A stretch of DNA of 8,280 nucleotides. It comes from Candidatus Methanomarinus sp. HR1 (GTDB lineage: Archaea > Halobacteriota > Methanosarcinia > Methanosarcinales > Methanocomedenaceae). The stretch is from contig MZXQ01000232.1 in assembly GCA_002926195.1 (NCBI GenBank), positions 3,972-12,251 on the forward strand. Reading direction: 5' to 3'. A model generated the notes under the pieces. That model saw only the letters and a program-made list of their open reading frames with translations, was not told where the DNA came from and did not search any database. The translations under genes and the position numbers were made by a program. Below are positions 6,635-8,280 of the stretch, one piece after another (position 1 is the stretch's first letter; each line of letters opens with the position of its first letter).

Positions 6635-6749
6635 CGGATAAAATGATGAGCAACGGGTCTACTGAGATCTACTCGACGGGGCAGGTCAGTGAAGAGCCGT
6701 TGGAGCACTGATTTGGTGTTCTCCTTGAATTCTTCAAGGGTTCGGAGAG
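6635..6749 (+). ncRNA. tRNA-Trp intron acting as a box C/D 2'-O-methylation guide RNA
   Basis: The intron contains box C ATGATGA (6643-6649), box D' CTGA (6662-6665), box C' GTGAAGA (6689-6695, one mismatch) and box D CTGA (6708-6711). Each guide spacer is 12 nt, the usual archaeal length. The D guide (6697-6706) pairs over 10 bases with 6628-6637, including one G-U pair, and the fifth base before box D (G6703) faces C34 of the anticodon (6631). The D' guide (6653-6660) pairs over 8 bases with 6748-6755, and its fifth base (G6657) faces position 39 (C6751). This matches the function shown for the Haloferax volcanii tRNA-Trp intron, which directs methylation of C34 and U39 with L7Ae, Nop5 and fibrillarin. 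AAA/TTT flanking boxes C and D can close the kink-turn. Methylation here is inferred, not shown. Confidence 0.92.
6723..6739 (+). other. Hairpin in the 3' part of the tRNA-Trp intron
   Basis: CCTTGAA (6723-6729) pairs perfectly with TTCAAGG (6733-6739) around a 3-nt loop TTC. It lies between box D and the 3' splice site, and would bring the guide-RNA part and the bulge-helix-bulge close together. A structural spacer role is an inference. Confidence 0.6.
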
Positions 6750-6785
6750 ACCCGTCGATCGTGAGTTCAAATCTCACCAGCCCCA

Positions 6786-6885
6786 CATTATTATTTAAGA
6801 ACAAAATGATCAGTTTAGTTTGTTTCATTTTTTCAAGGGATAATATTAATATAATGCCTGTCAATAACCCAATGAGGATTGGATA
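6786..6885 (+). other. Short intergenic region between tRNA-Trp and the AAA ATPase gene
   Basis: One hundred AT-rich bases without a convincing gene. TTATTATTT (6788-6796) right after the tRNA could terminate its transcription, since archaeal termination uses T-rich stretches. TTAATATAAT (6846-6855) is a possible TATA element for the downstream gene, with initiation expected near 6876, just ahead of its start. Both are weak. Confidence 0.3.
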
Positions 6886-8001
6886 TTGCGCTCAATACAA
6901 AAAATAAATAAAAAAGTAACCCCTAAATCTAATAAGTCAAAACTTGAAGAAGGGGTACGATATATTGTATTAAAACCAGCTGGCTATCCGTTACGTAGCG
7001 AGTTAAATGAATACCCGGAGATCTCTGAATATAAAGTCTTTGAGTTCTATGCCCGTGAACAATGGAATGGTCTGGTAGCTAAATCAGGTGATTATCTTTT
7101 TGATAGAAGGATGTTTCCTGACTTCGCCTTTGAAATTGTGAATGTCGTCCCTGAAGGTAGTTTCATTAGTCATTCCACGGCTTTTTTCATCGAAAATATG
7201 GAATGTGATGATCTTATTCCTAAAATAATCAGTGATGTGGATATTAAAGATGTGATCGGACAGGATAGAGCTAAACGCAAATGCAAACTGATCATGAAAT
7301 ATCTGGATGACCCGGAAGGTTTTGGAAAATGGGCTCCTAAAAATATTTTATTTTATGGTCCATCAGGAACTGGTAAAACTATGCTGGCAAAGGCCCTGGC
7401 CAATGATGCGCAAGTTCCTATACTCCCTATGAAAGCTACCCAGATCATAGGTGAGTTCGTAGGTGACGGGGCCAGACAAATACACCAGTTATATGAGAGA
7501 GCAGAAGATTATGCACCCTGCATAATATTCATAGATGAACTGGATGCGATCGGTCTGGACAGACGCTTCCAGGAACTAAGAGGAGATGTAATTGAGATCG
7601 TTAATGCACTACTCACTGAAATGGATGGTATTGATGAGCATAAGGGCGTATGTACTATTGCTGCTACTAACATGGTAGAATCCATTGACGCTGCTGTAAG
7701 AAGTCGTTTTGAAGAGGAGATAGAGTTTGTTAAACCTGATAAGAAGGAAAGACTAATGATACTGAACTCCAATATATCATCTTTCCCGATAGAGATCGAT
7801 GGCAATTTTGACATCGAGACACTTGTCGAGAAAACCGAAGGTTTGTCAGGCCGTGACCTGGTAGAGAAAATTTTAAAAAATGCCCTTCATACTGCTATTC
7901 TGGAAGATAGTAAAGTAATGAACCGGCACTTCGAAGAAGCCTGTAAAAAGATTACCTCTCTGAATACTCCCAAAAATTCAGATGAAGGGATGTATAGTTG
8001 A
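6886..8001 (+). CDS. AAA ATPase with a novel-looking N-terminal domain (CDC48/PAN-like single-ring remodeller)
   Basis: A 371-residue protein with one classic AAA module behind an N-terminal domain of about 115 residues that I cannot assign. The ATPase shows Walker A GPSGTGKT (158-165), an aromatic pore loop GEFVGDGAR (189-197), Walker B IIFIDELDAIG (213-223), sensor 1 AATN (259-262), and a sensor-2 region GLSGRDLVEKI (319-329). The arginine-finger segment reads AAVRSRFEEEIEF (269-281), lacking the RPGR form of PAN and CDC48 but keeping R272 and R274. The likely role is ATP-driven unfolding or remodelling of proteins as a ring. The start is TTG: it is the only common start codon between the in-frame stop at 6865 and the conserved region, and GAGG (6874-6877) lies 8 nt before it. 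It may belong to the AMA group described from Archaeoglobus and methanogens, based on domain layout and lineage, not alignment. A METTL5-like gene follows after 13 nt. Confidence 0.85.
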   Translation: MRSIQKINKKVTPKSNKSKLEEGVRYIVLKPAGYPLRSELNEYPEISEYKVFEFYAREQWNGLVAKSGDYLFDRRMFPDFAFEIVNVVPEGSFISHSTAFFIENMECDDLIPKIISDVDIKDVIGQDRAKRKCKLIMKYLDDPEGFGKWAPKNILFYGPSGTGKTMLAKALANDAQVPILPMKATQIIGEFVGDGARQIHQLYERAEDYAPCIIFIDELDAIGLDRRFQELRGDVIEIVNALLTEMDGIDEHKGVCTIAATNMVESIDAAVRSRFEEEIEFVKPDKKERLMILNSNISSFPIEIDGNFDIETLVEKTEGLSGRDLVEKILKNALHTAILEDSKVMNRHFEEACKKITSLNTPKNSDEGMYS

Positions 8002-8014
8002 ATAATAATTAAAT

Positions 8015-8280
8015 ATGAGGCAAAGAAACCTGGAAATTCAGTTAGAACGTGTAGCAGGATTTAATTCACCATCTACTTACCTTGAACAGTATTCAACTCC
8101 GGCAACTCTGGCGGCTGAGTTAGTGTTTTTTGCTTTTATGAGAAACGACCTGGTAGATCCGGTTTATGATCTTGGGTGTGGAACAGGTATCATAGCAATC
8201 GCTGCTGCCCTGATGGGGGCTGAGAAGGTGGTTGGTTTTGATATAGATAAAAATGCATTATACACAGCAAAAAAAAATGC
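8015..8280 (+). CDS. METTL5-like RNA methyltransferase (COG2263 type), truncated by window end
   Basis: The first 88 codons are present, beginning MRQRNLEIQLERVAGF. The segment YLEQYSTPATLAAEL (about 22-36) is the signature of the archaeal COG2263/METTL5-like RNA methylases (LEQY followed by T and AA). SAM motif I follows as YDLGCGTGIIAIAAA (about 52-66), then GFDIDKNAL with the acidic ribose-binding residue. Eukaryotic METTL5 makes N6-methyladenosine in 18S rRNA; the catalytic NPPF-type motif would lie beyond the window, so adenine methylation is expected but not seen. The ATG at 8015 lies 13 nt after the ATPase stop and lacks a clear ribosome binding site, suggesting the same transcript. 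Confidence 0.85.
   Translation, partial: MRQRNLEIQLERVAGFNSPSTYLEQYSTPATLAAELVFFAFMRNDLVDPVYDLGCGTGIIAIAAALMGAEKVVGFDIDKNALYTAKKN

Larger units (their letters stand above)
6597..6785 (+). tRNA. trnW: tRNA-Trp (anticodon CCA) with a 115-nt intron
   Basis: The exons fold as a complete type I tRNA. The acceptor stem is GGGGCTG (6597-6603) with CAGCCCC (6778-6784), and the discriminator is A at 6785. The D arm is GCC/GGC with the GG pair at 6615-6616. The anticodon stem is ACGGG (6624-6628) with CCCGT (6751-6755), and the variable loop is CGATC. The T arm is GTGAG/CTCAC with loop TTCAAAT. The joined anticodon loop reads CTCCAGA, giving anticodon CCA (6631-6633) for tryptophan. The intron (6635-6749) lies between positions 37 and 38, the usual archaeal site. 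The splice sites sit in a canonical bulge-helix-bulge: CTCC (6629-6632) pairs with GGAG (6744-6747), flanked by three-base bulges AG|C and AG|A, with GGG/CCC outside. The 3' CCA is not encoded. Mature length is 74 nt. Confidence 0.95.

Noticed and set aside
6597..6785. Possibility that this is a long-variable-arm tRNA (Ser or Leu) or a split/pseudo tRNA
   Set aside because: The extra length lies between positions 37 and 38 within a perfect bulge-helix-bulge, the variable loop is only 5 nt, and all stems are intact.
6499..6864. Minus-strand open frame of 121 codons over the end of aIF2-beta and the tRNA
   Set aside because: It is antisense to the tRNA and to the TRAM coding region, with no protein family resemblance.
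6689..6907. Open frame of 72 codons beginning inside the tRNA-Trp intron
   Set aside because: It starts with GTG inside box C', crosses the tRNA 3' exon and runs into the ATPase start; the RNA structure explains the bases fully.

Overview
The window is a piece of a euryarchaeal chromosome, most like the Methanosarcinales and their relatives (methanogens or ANME-2/Methanoperedens-type archaea). The support is a set of archaeal-only or archaeal-type genes: PCNA beside primase large subunit PriL, ribosomal protein L10e, aIF2-beta carrying a C-terminal TRAM domain, an archaeal AAA ATPase, and an intron-bearing tRNA-Trp whose intron is a box C/D guide RNA. These sit with a bacterial-type UvrC, which is typical of mesophilic methanogens and haloarchaea. 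Promoters show archaeal BRE/TATA elements, and several genes have GGAGG-type Shine-Dalgarno sites. The species cannot be fixed from this sequence.

Layout. Positions 1-163 are non-coding: a short hairpin (27-52), a perfect 9-bp inverted repeat (57-83), then a consensus BRE/TATA (88-99) driving pcn (164-901) and priL (908-1912). A class I methyltransferase of unknown substrate (2638-1943) runs on the minus strand, convergent with priL. It is divergent from pheA (2715-3521), and the two share a 76-bp promoter region. uvrC (3542-5338) follows pheA closely. A probable promoter overlapping the uvrC stop starts a translation group: L10e (5381-5902), then aIF2-beta with TRAM (5934-6545). Next is tRNA-Trp (6597-6785) with a 115-nt intron. 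The last group is a AAA ATPase with a TTG start (6886-8001), followed after 13 nt by a METTL5-like RNA methylase cut by the window end (8015 onward).

How the parts fit. Most genes are informational: replication clamp and primase, nucleotide excision repair, ribosome and translation initiation, and tRNA and probably rRNA modification. pheA is the one biosynthetic gene, and the AAA ATPase is probably a protein unfoldase or remodeller. The most rewarding element is the tRNA-Trp intron. It contains box C, D', C' and D with 12-nt spacers, and by the N+5 rule its two guides point exactly at C34 and position 39 of the same tRNA. The splice sites lie in a textbook bulge-helix-bulge. No mobile elements, CRISPR arrays or defence systems were seen.
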